Below, in pieces: positions 45,376 through 55,136 of a stretch of 64,000 bases of DNA. The translations under genes and the position numbers were made by a program. The DNA is taken from assembly GCA_022842595.1 (NCBI GenBank), contig JALHPF010000002.1, positions 1 through 64,000 on the forward strand, in the 5' to 3' direction. Position 1 is the first letter of the stretch. Each line of letters opens with the position of its first letter. The stretch is from Rubrivivax sp. Its GTDB lineage: Bacteria; Pseudomonadota; Gammaproteobacteria; Burkholderiales; Burkholderiaceae_C. Under the pieces are notes generated by a model. It saw nothing but the letters and a program-made list of their open reading frames with translations. It was not told the DNA's origin and did no database searches.

Positions 45376-46263
45376 ATGAACAGCACGAACAACACCGACG
45401 GCGTGCACGGCGAGATCCGTGTCGAGGCGGTGACCAAGTCCTACGGAACCGGCCCCTTCGCCAAGACGGTGGTGAAGGACTGCAGCTTCGTGATCGAGCG
45501 ACACAAGTTGACCGTGATGATCGGTCCCTCGGGATGCGGCAAGAGCACGCTGATCCGACTGATGGCGGGTTTCGAGCGGCCCGACAGCGGCACGATCCAG
45601 ATCGACGGACGCCCGATCACTGGCCCAGGCAAGGACCGTCTGGTGGTGTTCCAGGAAAGCGCGCTGTTCCCGTGGATGACGACGATGGACAACATCCTGT
45701 ACGGCCCGCGCGCACGCAACGAACAGAACGCGCAGACGCAATCCAAGGCCGACTTCCTGCTCGAAAAGGTAGGTTTGAAGGCCTTCCGTCGGAAGTACCC
45801 CACCCAGCTGTCCGGTGGCATGCAAAGACGCGCCGAACTCGCGCGCGCCATGATCAACGACCCGGACGTGATGATCCTCGACGAGCCGTTTCGCGGGCTT
45901 GACGCGATGTCGAAGGAACTGATGTGGGAGTACTACTCGGGTCTTTACGAGGAGTCGCATCGCACCAACTTCTTCGTGACCACCGACATCGACGAGGCCA
46001 TCTTCCTCGCCGACCGGCTGATCGTGATGACCAACATTCCCACACGGGTGCGCGCGACGATCGAAGTCGACATCCCGCGCCCGCGCAGCCTCTCGGGCAT
46101 TGTCGAGAACGAACGCGCCAACGAAATCAAGATGCAGGCGCTGTCGCTGCTGCACGAGGAGGCGATGAAGTCCTTTTCGGGCGGCAGTCGTGCTGCAGCC
46201 GATTTCATCGAAGCCTATGCCCGGCGCACCGCGAAGACGCCCGAGGCGTCGCGCGCCGAATGA
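45376..46263 (+). CDS. ABC transporter ATPase lacking the switch histidine
   Basis: 295 residues. Walker A GPSGCGKST, Q-loop FQESALFPW, signature LSGGMQRR (145-152) and Walker B MILDEP (Asp169, Glu170) are canonical, but the switch histidine is Thr203 (VTTDIDEA, codon at 45982-45984). Its own ATP site would therefore combine a Thr in place of His with the degenerate signature of the ATPase at 43661, giving one active and one degenerate site in the heterodimer. The start at 45376 follows AAGGAA. A C-terminal extension after about 235 is shared with the other ATPase (LLHEEAMKSFSGG; VHEEAKKSFAAG). Confidence 0.87.
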   Translation: MNSTNNTDGVHGEIRVEAVTKSYGTGPFAKTVVKDCSFVIERHKLTVMIGPSGCGKSTLIRLMAGFERPDSGTIQIDGRPITGPGKDRLVVFQESALFPWMTTMDNILYGPRARNEQNAQTQSKADFLLEKVGLKAFRRKYPTQLSGGMQRRAELARAMINDPDVMILDEPFRGLDAMSKELMWEYYSGLYEESHRTNFFVTTDIDEAIFLADRLIVMTNIPTRVRATIEVDIPRPRSLSGIVENERANEIKMQALSLLHEEAMKSFSGGSRAAADFIEAYARRTAKTPEASRAE

Positions 46264-46293
46264 CAGATCACCACGACAAGGAGAAGAAGACCC

Positions 46294-47151
46294 ATGGCCA
46301 CCAAGAAAGTGATCGACATGCGCAGTCGTCCTGCGTTCCTGCACGACTTCTACGGCAAGACGCCGGGCACGCCCGACTTCGAAGTGGTCAAGTGGCTCAA
46401 CGGCCGGGTGGGCTCGAAGCACGTCGAGCATTTCACCCGTTCGAGCACTTTCGAGGGCTATCTGCGCGAGATCAAGGACACGCGCATCACCGCTTCGGTG
46501 ATCGTAGGTCGTGACACGCCAGCCATCAAGCATTCGAACGACGAGATCCACGACATCGTCCGCCGTCACAGCGAACTGGTGGGTGTAGGTTCGATCGACC
46601 CGCACCGCTGGGGCGTGAAGGCTGCGCTGGTGGAGGTCGAGCGGGCCATCAAGGTGCTGGGTCTGAAGGCCATCAACGTCGAGCCCGGTTTCGGCTCGCC
46701 GCCGGCCCGGGCAGACGACCCGATGCTCTACCCGATCTACGACGCCTGCTCGCAACTCGGCGTGCCCGTGACGATCATGTCCGGGCCGACCGCGCCCAGT
46801 CTGGACATGGTGAATCCGACGGCGGTCGGCCATGTGGCCCGGGCTTTCCCCAAGCTGCAGATCATCTGCTACCACGGGTTCTACCCGTTCGTGAACGAGA
46901 TCATCGGCGTGGCCTTCCGCTGGGAGAACGTGTTCATCGTTCCCGACATGTACATCTTCGCACCCGGAGGCGGCTTGTACGTGGAAGCGGCCAATGGCTG
47001 CATGCGCAACCAGATCCTGTTCGGAAGCTCCTACCCTTTCCGGCCGATGGCGCAGTCGATCAACGACTACCGAATGCTGGGCTTCAAGGACGGCGTGATC
47101 GACGATGTGATGTACGGCAACGCGAAGCGGGTTCTGTCTCTCGCCTCATAG
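46294..47151 (+). CDS. Amidohydrolase-2/ACMSD-family homologue lacking metal ligands
   Basis: 285 residues of the amidohydrolase TIM-barrel family that includes ACMSD-type decarboxylases. Where active members have DxHxH, this one has Asp8-Met-Arg10-Ser-Arg12; the next ligand position reads IMSGPT without His; only His194 (CYHGFYP) remains; and the late catalytic Asp is replaced in FGSSYPF. The mononuclear metal site should therefore be absent. It may be a binding or scaffold protein, or use other chemistry on the product of the oxygenase. It follows the transporter genes by 30 bp with AAGGAG upstream. I recall related sequences with the same IDMR start, so it may represent a coherent subgroup. 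Confidence 0.75.
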   Translation: MATKKVIDMRSRPAFLHDFYGKTPGTPDFEVVKWLNGRVGSKHVEHFTRSSTFEGYLREIKDTRITASVIVGRDTPAIKHSNDEIHDIVRRHSELVGVGSIDPHRWGVKAALVEVERAIKVLGLKAINVEPGFGSPPARADDPMLYPIYDACSQLGVPVTIMSGPTAPSLDMVNPTAVGHVARAFPKLQIICYHGFYPFVNEIIGVAFRWENVFIVPDMYIFAPGGGLYVEAANGCMRNQILFGSSYPFRPMAQSINDYRMLGFKDGVIDDVMYGNAKRVLSLAS

Positions 47152-47172
47152 TCAATCTACCGGAGCTCGTGC

Positions 47173-47652
47173 ATGGACCTGAGCATTCGTCCTGCGAAAG
47201 CGGAAGACCTGCCATGTCTGCTGGAGCTGTACCGGCTGCTCGATGTCGGGCGAGGCGAGCCGATGCGACTGGAAGATGCGCAGGAGCACTTCGTCGCATT
47301 GATGAACGATCCGCGACACACGATCTACGTCGCGCATCTCGATGACAGGGTGGTGGGGACGTTCGCGCTGATCTTCATAGGCGGTCTGCCACACGGGGCG
47401 CGGGACTCTTGCATCGTCGAGGATGTCGTTGTTTCGCAGGAGCTGCAGGGCCAGGGCGTCGGTCGATTCATGATGCGCTTCGCGATGAACGAGTGCGCTC
47501 AGCGCAGTTGCTACAAAATGGTGCTTTCGAGTCATCTCGTTCGTGCGGAGGCCCATCGCTTCTATGAAGGCTTGGGCTTCCGCCGGCATGGCTACAGCTT
47601 CCTGATCGACGACGGCGGCCTGACGCAGGAAGGCTCTTCGCCTGCCGCTTGA
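47173..47652 (+). CDS. GNAT-family N-acetyltransferase
   Basis: 159 residues with the GNAT fold: IRPAKAEDLP at the start, the acetyl-CoA loop VSQELQGQGVGRFMM near 90, and HRFYEGLGFRRHGYSF at the end. The acceptor is unknown. It lies 21 bp after the amidohydrolase-like gene and is probably in the same transcript. Some protein lysine acetyltransferases in other bacteria carry cNMP domains; here the GNAT is separate but in a cluster rich in such domains, so acetylation of the synthetase or pathway enzymes is possible but unproven. Confidence 0.82.
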   Translation: MDLSIRPAKAEDLPCLLELYRLLDVGRGEPMRLEDAQEHFVALMNDPRHTIYVAHLDDRVVGTFALIFIGGLPHGARDSCIVEDVVVSQELQGQGVGRFMMRFAMNECAQRSCYKMVLSSHLVRAEAHRFYEGLGFRRHGYSFLIDDGGLTQEGSSPAA

Positions 47653-47939
47653 TGAGGGAAGTCTTGCCTCGTCAAGCCGATGACCCAGGGTCCGACCACC
47701 GCGGTGCCGAGTTTGTGATCGACATCGGGATCAGCGCATATTCCGATTCGACCGGATACATCGCGTGGGTGATGGTGCGACGCACACCGCAGATGAACGT
47801 CGTGGCGCTGGAGGAGGTACGTGCTGACGAGCGGCCCTGGGCGCATGCCGACCAGGCCCTCGCCGCAGCGCAGGCCCGCGGCCGTCGGCTGGTATTCCTT
47901 GAGTTCATGCGGTCCATGCCGCTGCACATCGCACCCTGA
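47652..47939 (+). CDS. Small hypothetical protein
   Basis: 95 residues whose ATG (47652) overlaps the GNAT stop, which supports real translation. The sequence (EFVIDIGISAYSDSTGYIAWVMVRRTP, broken here into a beta-rich N-terminal half, and ADQALAAAQARGRRLVF as a helix) looks like a compact alpha/beta protein. I do not recognise a family. It is the last plus-strand gene before a hairpin that may end the operon. Confidence 0.5.
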   Translation: MREVLPRQADDPGSDHRGAEFVIDIGISAYSDSTGYIAWVMVRRTPQMNVVALEEVRADERPWAHADQALAAAQARGRRLVFLEFMRSMPLHIAP

Positions 47940-47992
47940 GTGGGGGTGGAGGTCGGCCCCGACTTCACGCCCCACGGTTTCGCAGTGAATTC

Positions 47993-48028
47993 GGTGAGCT
48001 GCTGCACCGCCGACTTCGGCAGCTCACC
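47993..48028. terminator. Hairpin between convergent genes
   Basis: GGTGAGCTGC (47993-48002) and GCAGCTCACC (48019-48028) are perfect 10-bp arms around a 16-base loop, in the 137-bp gap between the plus-strand oxygenase/transport operon and the minus-strand MaoC-like gene. No clear T-run follows on either side, so it may work as a bidirectional or factor-aided terminator. Confidence 0.5.
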
Positions 48029-48076
48029 TGCCCGCTCACCTTTCGAGGAGGCGCGGGGCAAGGAAACGCGACCTGA

Positions 48077-48991
48077 TCATGCGGTATGGGCTTCGGCGCG
48101 CATCGTCAGCAAGCCCTGGTGGTCGCGGCCCCAGAGCTCGAAGCGGGAGGGTCCGTCTTCGCGGCCGCAGACGTCGAAGGGGTGGATGTCGAACGTGGGC
48201 CGCACGGCGGTGAAGGCAAAACGCTTCAGCTGCGCCATCGGGCGTTCGCGGCGCAGCAGGTCGACCAGCAGGGTGGCGATCAGCGGGCCGTGCACAACGA
48301 GGCCGGGATAGCCCTCGACGTCGGTGGCGTAGCTGCGGTCGTAGTGGATGCGGTGGCCGTTGAAGGTCAGGGCGCTGTAGCGGAACAGCAGCACCGGGTC
48401 GGGCACGACCCGCCGGCTGAAGCCGGCGTTGTCGGGCGCGGGTTGTGCGGGCGGTGTCGGCGCCGCGGGCGAAGCTTGCGAACCTGGCGAAGCTTGCACA
48501 GGGGCATCGCGGTAGACGATGTCGTGTTCCTCGGTCAAAGCCAGACCGCGGGCGCTTGAAATCTCGTGCCTGACCGTCACGAACACCAGTGGCCCGCTGC
48601 GCCCGGCCTTGGCATCGACCTGGGTGATGCGAGACACCCGCGTGACTTCGTCGCCCACCTGCAGGGGGTGATGGAAGTCGAGCCGGCCACCGGCCCACAT
48701 GCGGCGCGGCAGCGGCACCGGCGGCAGGAAGCCGCCACGCCTTGGGTGGCCGTCGGTGCCGATCTCGCTGGCTCGCGCCACGGGCAGGAAGTACAGCCAG
48801 TGCGCCAGAGGCGGGATGTCGCTGCCGGGCAGGGGTGCGGGCTCGTCGCGGTCCAGCGTCGCCGCCAGCGCGGCCAGGGGGGCCGCGGTGACGTGATCGA
48901 CGCGGCTTTCGCTGCGGCCCACCCAGGCGCGCCAGGCGGCGAGGGGTTCGGCCAGGTCGGCAGCCGAAAGAATCTGCGCGCTGCTGCTCAT
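48077..48991 (-). CDS. MaoC-like double-hotdog hydratase/dehydratase
   Basis: 304 residues with an N-terminal FAS1-type dehydratase-like half (GDEVTRVSRITQVDAKAGRSGPLVFVTV near 110-140, in two strands) and a C-terminal MaoC half (FNGHRIHYDRSYA with catalytic-type Asp/His, and GLVVHGPL). A Pro/Ala linker joins them. Relatives are mesaconyl- or itaconyl-CoA hydratase-like and HTD2-like enzymes, acting on acyl-CoA. It stands alone on the minus strand and no acyl-CoA pathway gene is adjacent, so the substrate is open. Confidence 0.78.
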   Translation of the reverse strand: MSSSAQILSAADLAEPLAAWRAWVGRSESRVDHVTAAPLAALAATLDRDEPAPLPGSDIPPLAHWLYFLPVARASEIGTDGHPRRGGFLPPVPLPRRMWAGGRLDFHHPLQVGDEVTRVSRITQVDAKAGRSGPLVFVTVRHEISSARGLALTEEHDIVYRDAPVQASPGSQASPAAPTPPAQPAPDNAGFSRRVVPDPVLLFRYSALTFNGHRIHYDRSYATDVEGYPGLVVHGPLIATLLVDLLRRERPMAQLKRFAFTAVRPTFDIHPFDVCGREDGPSRFELWGRDHQGLLTMRAEAHTA

Positions 48992-49120
48992 GGCCGGGCC
49001 GCAGCTTGGGTCCAGGTGGCTGCCCCCGCCATCCGGCTTCGGGGCTGCCGGTCGCGGGCTGCCTGATCGCCGCGGGTGGGTGCCATGCTGGCCATGTTCG
49101 TCGTCCTTCGGGTGATCCGG

Positions 49121-50068
49121 TCAGCAGCCTAACGCAAGCCGGCGTCGGCTGATGAAGCGGCGCGGCTCGCCGCTGATCGGGTCGGTGAAGCTGAATTCAC
49201 GTGACAGCAGCTGCAGCGGCCGCGTGTAGTCGGGCACCGCGCCCGGTGCCAGCGCAGGTTGCAGCAGCGGGTAGATGCGGTCGCCGACGATGGGCAGGCC
49301 GAGCGCGTTCATCTGCGCGCGCAGCTGGTGCCGGCGCCCGGTGCGCGGCGTCAGTCGGTACAGCGCCAGAGGCACATCGGGCGCATCGGGTGCGGCCGCC
49401 ACTTGTGCGATCAGTTCCACCCTTGTCTCGGTGTTGGGAACACCCTCCACCACCTGCATCTGCAGGAATGACTCGCCTGGCCCGTCCTGCAGCCGGTGGC
49501 GGCAGGTCTGCTGCAGAAGCACGTCGGCACGCCATGGCGCCACGGCTTCGTAGACCTTGTGCACCTGCCGTTCGCGCAGCAGGCCCTGATAGGCGTTGCG
49601 CTGCGCCGGCTGCACGGTGAACGCCAGCACGCCGGCGGTGTCGAGGTCGATGCGGTGCATGGGCGTCAGCGTGGCCATGCCGAGCAGCTTCTTCAGCCGC
49701 ACCAGCACGGTTTCGTGCAGATGGCGGCCGGAAGGCGTGACCGGCAGGAAATGCGGCTTGTCGACGACGACGAGCTGGTCGTCCTGGAACAGCACATCGA
49801 TCTCGAAGGGCACGCGGGTCTCGGGGGGCGGGTCGCGCCAGTACCAGATCAAGAGGCCATGCGGGCAGGGCGAACCCGCTGCCAATGGCCGGCCTTCGGC
49901 GTCGAGCACGTCGCCACGCGCCAGCCTGGCTTGCCAGCCACCGATGCCGGGAAATCGGGCGTCCAGGAACTGTGCGACGTTGTCGAAGCGGCCGGCACCC
50001 ACCGCCACGCGGCTGGCACCGACGCCGTCGCGCAGGGGCGGCGTCCAGGCGGGCTCAGGCCGGGCCAT
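49121..50068 (-). CDS. RluA-family RNA pseudouridine synthase
   Basis: 315 residues. The catalytic motif HRIDLDTAGVLAF carries the nucleophilic Asp in the second Asp-containing position of HRLDxxTSG-type motifs; VVDKPHFLPVTPSG and RTGRRHQLRAQMNALGLPIVGD are further family regions. No S4 domain is obvious. It isomerises uridine in tRNA or rRNA; the branch with this N-terminus often acts on tRNA U32, but the target cannot be fixed here. It overlaps the preceding trhO gene by 14 bp, so the two RNA-modifying enzymes form an operon. Confidence 0.87.
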   Translation of the reverse strand: MARPEPAWTPPLRDGVGASRVAVGAGRFDNVAQFLDARFPGIGGWQARLARGDVLDAEGRPLAAGSPCPHGLLIWYWRDPPPETRVPFEIDVLFQDDQLVVVDKPHFLPVTPSGRHLHETVLVRLKKLLGMATLTPMHRIDLDTAGVLAFTVQPAQRNAYQGLLRERQVHKVYEAVAPWRADVLLQQTCRHRLQDGPGESFLQMQVVEGVPNTETRVELIAQVAAAPDAPDVPLALYRLTPRTGRRHQLRAQMNALGLPIVGDRIYPLLQPALAPGAVPDYTRPLQLLSREFSFTDPISGEPRRFISRRRLALGC

Positions 50069-50921
50069 CGGCGGCGGGTGGGGTGTCGAGCTCGCGCGCG
50101 CGGCGCAGGCGCCAGGCTTCGTCGGCGTGCCGGGGGTCGAACACCTGCTCGGCCGTGGTGCCGGTTTCCTGCAGGCGGGTGTCCAGCGCCAGGCGGCGGT
50201 CGAAGACGAAACACTCGCCCTGCCAGTCGCGACCGGCGTCTTCCATCTGCTGGAAGTAGTTCAGCACCCCGCCATCGAGCTGCCACACCGCCAGCCCCAG
50301 GCTGCGCAGCCAGGGTGCGGTCTTGTCGCAGCGGATGCCGCCGGTGCAGTACATCGCCACCGGGCGCTTGGCGGCGCGCCAAGCCGGGGCGTGGGCCTGG
50401 ACGTAGGCCACGAAGTCGCGGAAGTTGTGCACCTGCGGGTCGAGAGCGCCGCGGAAGTGGCCGAGGCGGAATTCGAAGTGGTTGCGGTTGTCGAGCAGTA
50501 CCACGTCGTCGCGCCCGAGCAGCTCGCGCCAGGCGTCTGGAGCCAGGTGGCTGGTGTCGGTTTCGTCCGGTGCGGGCAGGGGGGCGGTGGCGGGCAGGCC
50601 CAGCGCCACGATCTCGGGCTTGACGCTGACCTTCCAGCGACCGAAGGGTGCCGTGCGGCAGCCGCTGTGCTTGAAGACCATGCCGCGCAACACGCCGCCG
50701 TGCAGGACCTGCAACGCGGCCTCGAAGGCCGCCACATCGTTGGCCGCGCCGGCCACGGTGCCGCTGATGCCTTCGCTGGCGACGACCACGCTGCCCTGCA
50801 CCGCATGCGCCTGTCCCAGCGTGCGCAGGGCGTTGGCCAGGCCTTCAGGGTCGGGCAGCGGCACGAAGCGATAGAAGGCGCTGTGCAGTGGCGTGTGGGC
50901 GGCGGGGTCGAAGGACAACAT
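50055..50921 (-). CDS. trhO: TrhO rhodanese-type tRNA uridine(34) hydroxylase
   Basis: About 288 residues of the YceA/UPF0176 family. An N-terminal acylphosphatase-like domain (SVVVASEGISGTVAG) precedes a rhodanese domain with the catalytic Cys in MYCTGGIRCDK near 185 and LDNRNHFEFRLGHFRGA. TrhO makes 5-hydroxyuridine at tRNA position 34. The ATG at 50921 gives a family-like N-terminus (MLSFDPAAHTPLHSAFYRF); the frame is open further upstream without homology. It is divergent from the amidase. Confidence 0.88.
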   Translation of the reverse strand: MLSFDPAAHTPLHSAFYRFVPLPDPEGLANALRTLGQAHAVQGSVVVASEGISGTVAGAANDVAAFEAALQVLHGGVLRGMVFKHSGCRTAPFGRWKVSVKPEIVALGLPATAPLPAPDETDTSHLAPDAWRELLGRDDVVLLDNRNHFEFRLGHFRGALDPQVHNFRDFVAYVQAHAPAWRAAKRPVAMYCTGGIRCDKTAPWLRSLGLAVWQLDGGVLNYFQQMEDAGRDWQGECFVFDRRLALDTRLQETGTTAEQVFDPRHADEAWRLRRARELDTPPAADGPA

Positions 50922-51029
50922 GGCCGCCGATTCTGGCAGCGCCACCCACCCCGCCCCTGCAACCCGCCTGGCGCCGCGCCAGAATGAGCCGATCGGCGGT
51001 TTCCGCCCGTCTTGCCCCGAGGTCATCCG

Positions 51030-52325
51030 ATGCATGCTGCACGACCGAATGAACTGTATGCGTGGCAGGCTGCGCGCCTGTTGGCCCGCCGCGAGCTGAG
51101 CGCCGTCGAACTGCTGCGCGCCTGCCTGGACCGCATCGCCGAACGTGAACCGCATGTCCTGGCCTTCGCCCACCTGGCTTCCGAGGCAGCCCTTGCGCAG
51201 GCCAGCGCGCTCGACGCCGGCACGTGGCGCGGCCCATTGCACGGCCTGCCGCTGGGGGTGAAAGACCTGTTCGATACCGCCGCCATGCCCACCACCTACG
51301 GCTCGCCGGTCTACGCCGGCCATCGCCCGGCGGCCGACGCCGCTGCCGTGGTGCTGTGCCGCGAGGCCGGCGCCGTGCTGGCGGGCAAGACGGTGACGAC
51401 CGAGTTCGCCTACTTCCAGCCCGGGCCCACCCGCAACCCGCGGAACCTGGCGCACACGCCGGGCGGTTCGTCCAGCGGCTCGGCCGCGGCCGTGGCCGAC
51501 GCCATGCTGCCGCTGGCGCTGGGCACGCAGACGGCGGCTTCGATCATCCGGCCGGCGGCCTTCTGCGGCGTCGTCGGCTACAAGCCCAGCCTCGGGCGCG
51601 TGCCGCGGGCGGGGGTGAAGAGCCTGTCGGAAACGATGGACGTGGTCGGCGGCTTCGGCCGCTGTGTACGCGACGTCGCCCTGCTCGGCGCCGTGCTGAC
51701 CGGCGACCAGCGCCTGAACGACGAGGCTGCGCTGGCTGCGCCTGCGGCGCCGCGCATCGGCCTGTGCCTGACACCCGACGCCCCACAGATGGGCGCCGAT
51801 TCACAGGCCGCCTGGGCGCAGGCCCTGCGCGTGCTGGCGCCGGCCGCGGCGCGGATGGCCGATGCGCCGTGGCCCGCGGCGCTGCCCGGCCTGGTGGCGC
51901 TGCAGAAGGCCGTGATGGCCCACGAGATGGCACATGCGCTGAGCCACGAGCGCACGCAGCACAGCGCGGCGCTCAGCGAGCGCCTGCGTGGCCTCTTCGA
52001 CGAAGGCATGGCCATCGACGGCCAGGCCCATGTCGCCAAGCTGCAGGCCACGGCCGCAGCGCGCGGGCTGGCGAATGCCTGGTTCGACGACTTCGACCTG
52101 CTGCTGGCTCCCAGCACCCTGGGCGAAGCGCCGGCCGGCATCGATGCCACCGGCGACCCGCTGTTCAGCCGCGGCTGGAGCCTGTTGGGACTGCCTTGCG
52201 TCCACCTGCCGTTCGCGCGCGGCAGCCGCGGCCTGCCGGTAGGGCTTCAGGTCGTCGGCCGCTGGGGTGACGACCACCGGCTGATGGCCGCCGCGCAGTG
52301 GTGCATGGCGCGGCTGGCGGGCTGA
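51030..52325 (+). CDS. Amidase-signature family hydrolase
   Basis: About 431 residues. The amidase Ser-cisSer-Lys triad is visible: GVKDLFD (Lys), TPGGSSSGSAAAVA (cis-Ser) and GTQTAASIIRPAAFCG (nucleophile Ser), the last with TAAS in place of the usual TGGS. It hydrolyses an amide or related C-N bond; relatives include amidases and allophanate- or biuret-type hydrolases. ATG at 51030 (MHAARPNELY) is preferred to 51012. It is a single gene, divergent from trhO and convergent with the thiolase. Confidence 0.83.
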   Translation: MHAARPNELYAWQAARLLARRELSAVELLRACLDRIAEREPHVLAFAHLASEAALAQASALDAGTWRGPLHGLPLGVKDLFDTAAMPTTYGSPVYAGHRPAADAAAVVLCREAGAVLAGKTVTTEFAYFQPGPTRNPRNLAHTPGGSSSGSAAAVADAMLPLALGTQTAASIIRPAAFCGVVGYKPSLGRVPRAGVKSLSETMDVVGGFGRCVRDVALLGAVLTGDQRLNDEAALAAPAAPRIGLCLTPDAPQMGADSQAAWAQALRVLAPAAARMADAPWPAALPGLVALQKAVMAHEMAHALSHERTQHSAALSERLRGLFDEGMAIDGQAHVAKLQATAAARGLANAWFDDFDLLLAPSTLGEAPAGIDATGDPLFSRGWSLLGLPCVHLPFARGSRGLPVGLQVVGRWGDDHRLMAAAQWCMARLAG

Positions 52326-52362
52326 AACCCGCCGGCCGAGGGCTGCGTTCCTGAAGTTCTGG

Positions 52363-53565
<1,203 letters not shown>

Positions 53566-53589
53566 GGCTGAATTCCGGTTCGGTTCATC

Positions 53590-55134
53590 TCAGGTGGCGC
53601 GTCGCCGAAGCAGAGGGCTGACGCGGTAGCGTTCACCGCGGTAGTGCTGGTCGAGCGTGTCGAGCAGGGCCACGACTTCGGCCGCGCTCCAGCCGCGCAG
53701 GAAGTCGAATGGGCCAGCCGGGTAGTTGACGCCCAGCTTCATCGCCGCGTCGGCCCCGGCTTCGTTGCAGACACCTTGCTGCACAGCGTCGGCGGCTTCA
53801 TTGATCAACATCGCCACGGTGCGGGCCACCACCAGGCCGGGGGTGTCGGCTACGGGCAGCGGCGCGAAGCCCAGCGCGGCCAGCCAGGCGGCGGCCTGGG
53901 CGGGCCAAGTGGCGGGGCAGCCTTCGGCCACGGCAAAGCTCAGCGCGGTGCCCGGTGCCGGCGGTGAACCCGTGGTGATGCCGACCGGTCGATCGAACAC
54001 CGCCACTTCGCGGCGTGCCTGGCCGGCTGCGAGTTCGGCGGCAGTCTGGCCGGCGGTCAGCACGAGCCGGGTGCCGTCGATGGCAAGCCCCGTCCAGTCG
54101 CTGTCCGGCAACCGCGCCGGGCCCCAGCCTTGGGCCGCCAGCGCGGCGGTGGCGGCCTGCTCCAGATGGTCGGCGATGGCGCCGCGGCCGTGTACCGTGA
54201 CCTCGCGCGCCGTGGCCGGGGCTTCATGCAGGGCCACCGGCAGGCCTGCGTCTTCGGGCTTGCCATCGCGGTAGCGAAAGAAGCCATGCGCCGTCTTGCG
54301 GCCCAGCAGGCCGCCAGCCACCATCTCGGCCTGCACGATGCTGGGCTGGTAGCGCTTGTCGAAGAAGTTGGCCTCGAAGACCGATTTCGTCACGGCGAAA
54401 TTGGTGTCGTGGCCGATCAGGTCCATCAGTTCGCAGGGCCCCATGCGGAAGCCCGCACCGCGCAGCGCGGCGTCCAGCACGGGCGGGGTGGCGGCACCTT
54501 CCTGAAGCAGCGCCAGGGCCTCGGCGTAGTAGGGCCGCGCGATGCGGTTGACGATGAAGCCGGGCGTGCTTTTCGCATGCACCGGCACCTTGCCCCAGGT
54601 CCTGGACAGATCGAAGATGGCGGCAGCCACGACCGGGTCGGTCTGCAGGCCGCTGACCACTTCGACCAGCTTCATCAGCGGCACCGGGTTGAAGAAGTGC
54701 ATGCCGACCACGCGGCCCGGCCGCTGCAGCCCCTTCGCGATGGCCGTGACCGAGATCGAGCTGGTATTGGTGGCGAGCACGGCACTGTCGTCCAGCAGCG
54801 CCTCGAGTTCGGCGAACAGCGCACGTTTGGCGTCGAGCTGCTCGACGATGGCTTCCACCACCAGGCCGGCGCCCGCAGCCTGCGCCAGGGTGTCCACGGG
54901 TTCGATGCGGGCCAGTGCCTGCTGGGCCGATTCCGCAGCCAGGCGGCCCTTGGCCACCAGGCCGTCGAGCGTGCTGGCCAGCTTGCCCTTGGCGGCGGCG
55001 GCGGCACCGGAGCGGGTGTCGAACAGCCGCACCGGGTGGCCGGCCTGCGCCGCCACCTGGGCAATGCCCGCGCCCATGATGCCGGCGCCGGCGACGAAGA
55101 CGGTGGTGCCTTGAAGTGCGATGCTGTCGTTCAT
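53590..55134 (-). CDS. paaH: 3-hydroxyacyl-CoA dehydrogenase (PaaH-like, two C-terminal domains)
   Basis: About 514 residues. An N-terminal Rossmann domain (VFVAGAGIMGAGIAQVAAQAG), the catalytic region MHFFNPVPLMKLVEVV with conserved His, and NRIARPYYAEAL are followed by two helical dehydrogenase C-terminal domains (second near 410-510, NYPAGPFDFLRGW). PaaH oxidises 3-hydroxyadipyl-CoA to 3-oxoadipyl-CoA. The ATG at 55134 lies 2 bp after the enoyl-CoA hydratase stop; an ATG at 55155 is the alternative. Context between hydratase and thiolase, next to box genes, supports the assignment. Confidence 0.83.
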   Translation of the reverse strand: MNDSIALQGTTVFVAGAGIMGAGIAQVAAQAGHPVRLFDTRSGAAAAAKGKLASTLDGLVAKGRLAAESAQQALARIEPVDTLAQAAGAGLVVEAIVEQLDAKRALFAELEALLDDSAVLATNTSSISVTAIAKGLQRPGRVVGMHFFNPVPLMKLVEVVSGLQTDPVVAAAIFDLSRTWGKVPVHAKSTPGFIVNRIARPYYAEALALLQEGAATPPVLDAALRGAGFRMGPCELMDLIGHDTNFAVTKSVFEANFFDKRYQPSIVQAEMVAGGLLGRKTAHGFFRYRDGKPEDAGLPVALHEAPATAREVTVHGRGAIADHLEQAATAALAAQGWGPARLPDSDWTGLAIDGTRLVLTAGQTAAELAAGQARREVAVFDRPVGITTGSPPAPGTALSFAVAEGCPATWPAQAAAWLAALGFAPLPVADTPGLVVARTVAMLINEAADAVQQGVCNEAGADAAMKLGVNYPAGPFDFLRGWSAAEVVALLDTLDQHYRGERYRVSPLLRRRAT

Positions 55135-55136
55135 GT

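Noticed and set aside
43661..46263. Two separate ABC transporters in tandem
   Set aside because: Only one binding protein is present, and the ATPase defects and shared C-terminal extensions fit one heterodimeric transporter.
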